From the NCBI GenBank assembly GCA_035631615.1, contig DASQIK010000037.1, positions 1 to 30,564 of the forward strand: DNA of 30,564 nt. Direction: 5' to 3'. The notes beneath the pieces were generated by a model. The model did no database searches and was not told the DNA's origin. It worked only from the letters and a program-made list of their open reading frames with translations. This DNA comes from UBA5189 sp035631615. GTDB lineage: Bacteria > Chloroflexota > Limnocylindria > Limnocylindrales > CSP1-4. Positions 30,492 through 30,564 of this stretch are shown here, piece by piece; the first letter of the stretch is position 1; the number at the start of each line of letters is the position of its first letter. A program made the position numbers and the translations under genes.

Positions 30492-30564
30492 CGTCGGCCG
30501 TTCCGCGCGGACGAGGTTGCACACCGTGCGACTCTGGCGGGAATCAGCGGCGCCGGGCGGTTCC

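Larger units (their letters stand above)
30367..30564. other. Non-coding 3' end of window
   Basis: 198 bases after rdgB without a credible gene on either strand. The stretch holds the inverted repeat at 30400-30438, the hairpin at 30458-30491 and three copies of GCACGTT (two direct, one inverted). No tRNA-like or T-tract terminator element is seen. Confidence 0.5.

Noticed and set aside
30367..30564. tRNA or other structural RNA gene at the window end
   Set aside because: The hairpins are strong, but no T-loop GTTCRA consensus, acceptor pairing or cloverleaf order can be found.

Overview
The window is GC-rich, gene-dense bacterial DNA, with about thirty protein genes, no RNA genes, no insertion sequences and no CRISPR array. 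The gene set suggests a free-living bacterium of the Chloroflexota, perhaps near Limnocylindria. The pointers are GuaB3 beside GuaA, a radC-mreB-mreC block, many small zinc-ribbon and membrane proteins, no lipopolysaccharide genes, a teichoic-acid-like export cluster and Pro/Thr-rich lipoprotein linkers. This placement is inferred from gene content and style, not from a marker phylogeny.

Layout. 1-937: the 3' part of a methyltransferase gene and a Nudix hydrolase. 996-4994: guanine nucleotide synthesis (guaB3 and guaA), with an F420-type oxidoreductase and a convergent lipoprotein gene between them. 5010-8573: a run of same-strand genes for zinc-ribbon and membrane proteins ending in a CPBP intramembrane protease. 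8746-11640: radC, mreB and mreC. 11866-14771: a secreted GH18 multidomain protein with a broken C-terminus. 14806-16892: a polyprenol-phosphate mannosyltransferase-like GT2 and a GT4 gene interrupted by an in-frame TAG. 16903-18789: a DUF3048 protein and a divergent protein built of 15-residue repeats. 18809-25836: a cell-surface polymer locus. 25995-30366: a membrane-anchored parvulin-type isomerase, mazG, rph and rdgB. 30367-30564: non-coding sequence with strong inverted repeats.

The most interesting block is 18809-25836. A fused cytidylyltransferase/short-chain dehydrogenase (the architecture of Haemophilus Bcs1/Acs1, which makes CDP-ribitol), a CDP-glycerol/CDP-ribitol phosphotransferase of the TagF/TarL family and a GT2 glycosyltransferase form a tight minus-strand operon with 4-base overlaps. 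Next to it lie a Wzm/Wzt (TagGH) type ABC exporter and a nucleotide-sugar dehydrogenase. Together they read as synthesis and export of a polyol-phosphate (probably ribitol-phosphate) glycopolymer. That would be notable in this phylum.

Two genome-style signals recur. Several genes have a TAnnnT-like -10 box 5-10 bases before the start codon and no leader, which suggests leaderless mRNAs. Many neighbours overlap by an NTGA tetranucleotide, including two cases (2174 and 29695) where the only start available at the overlap is CTG.
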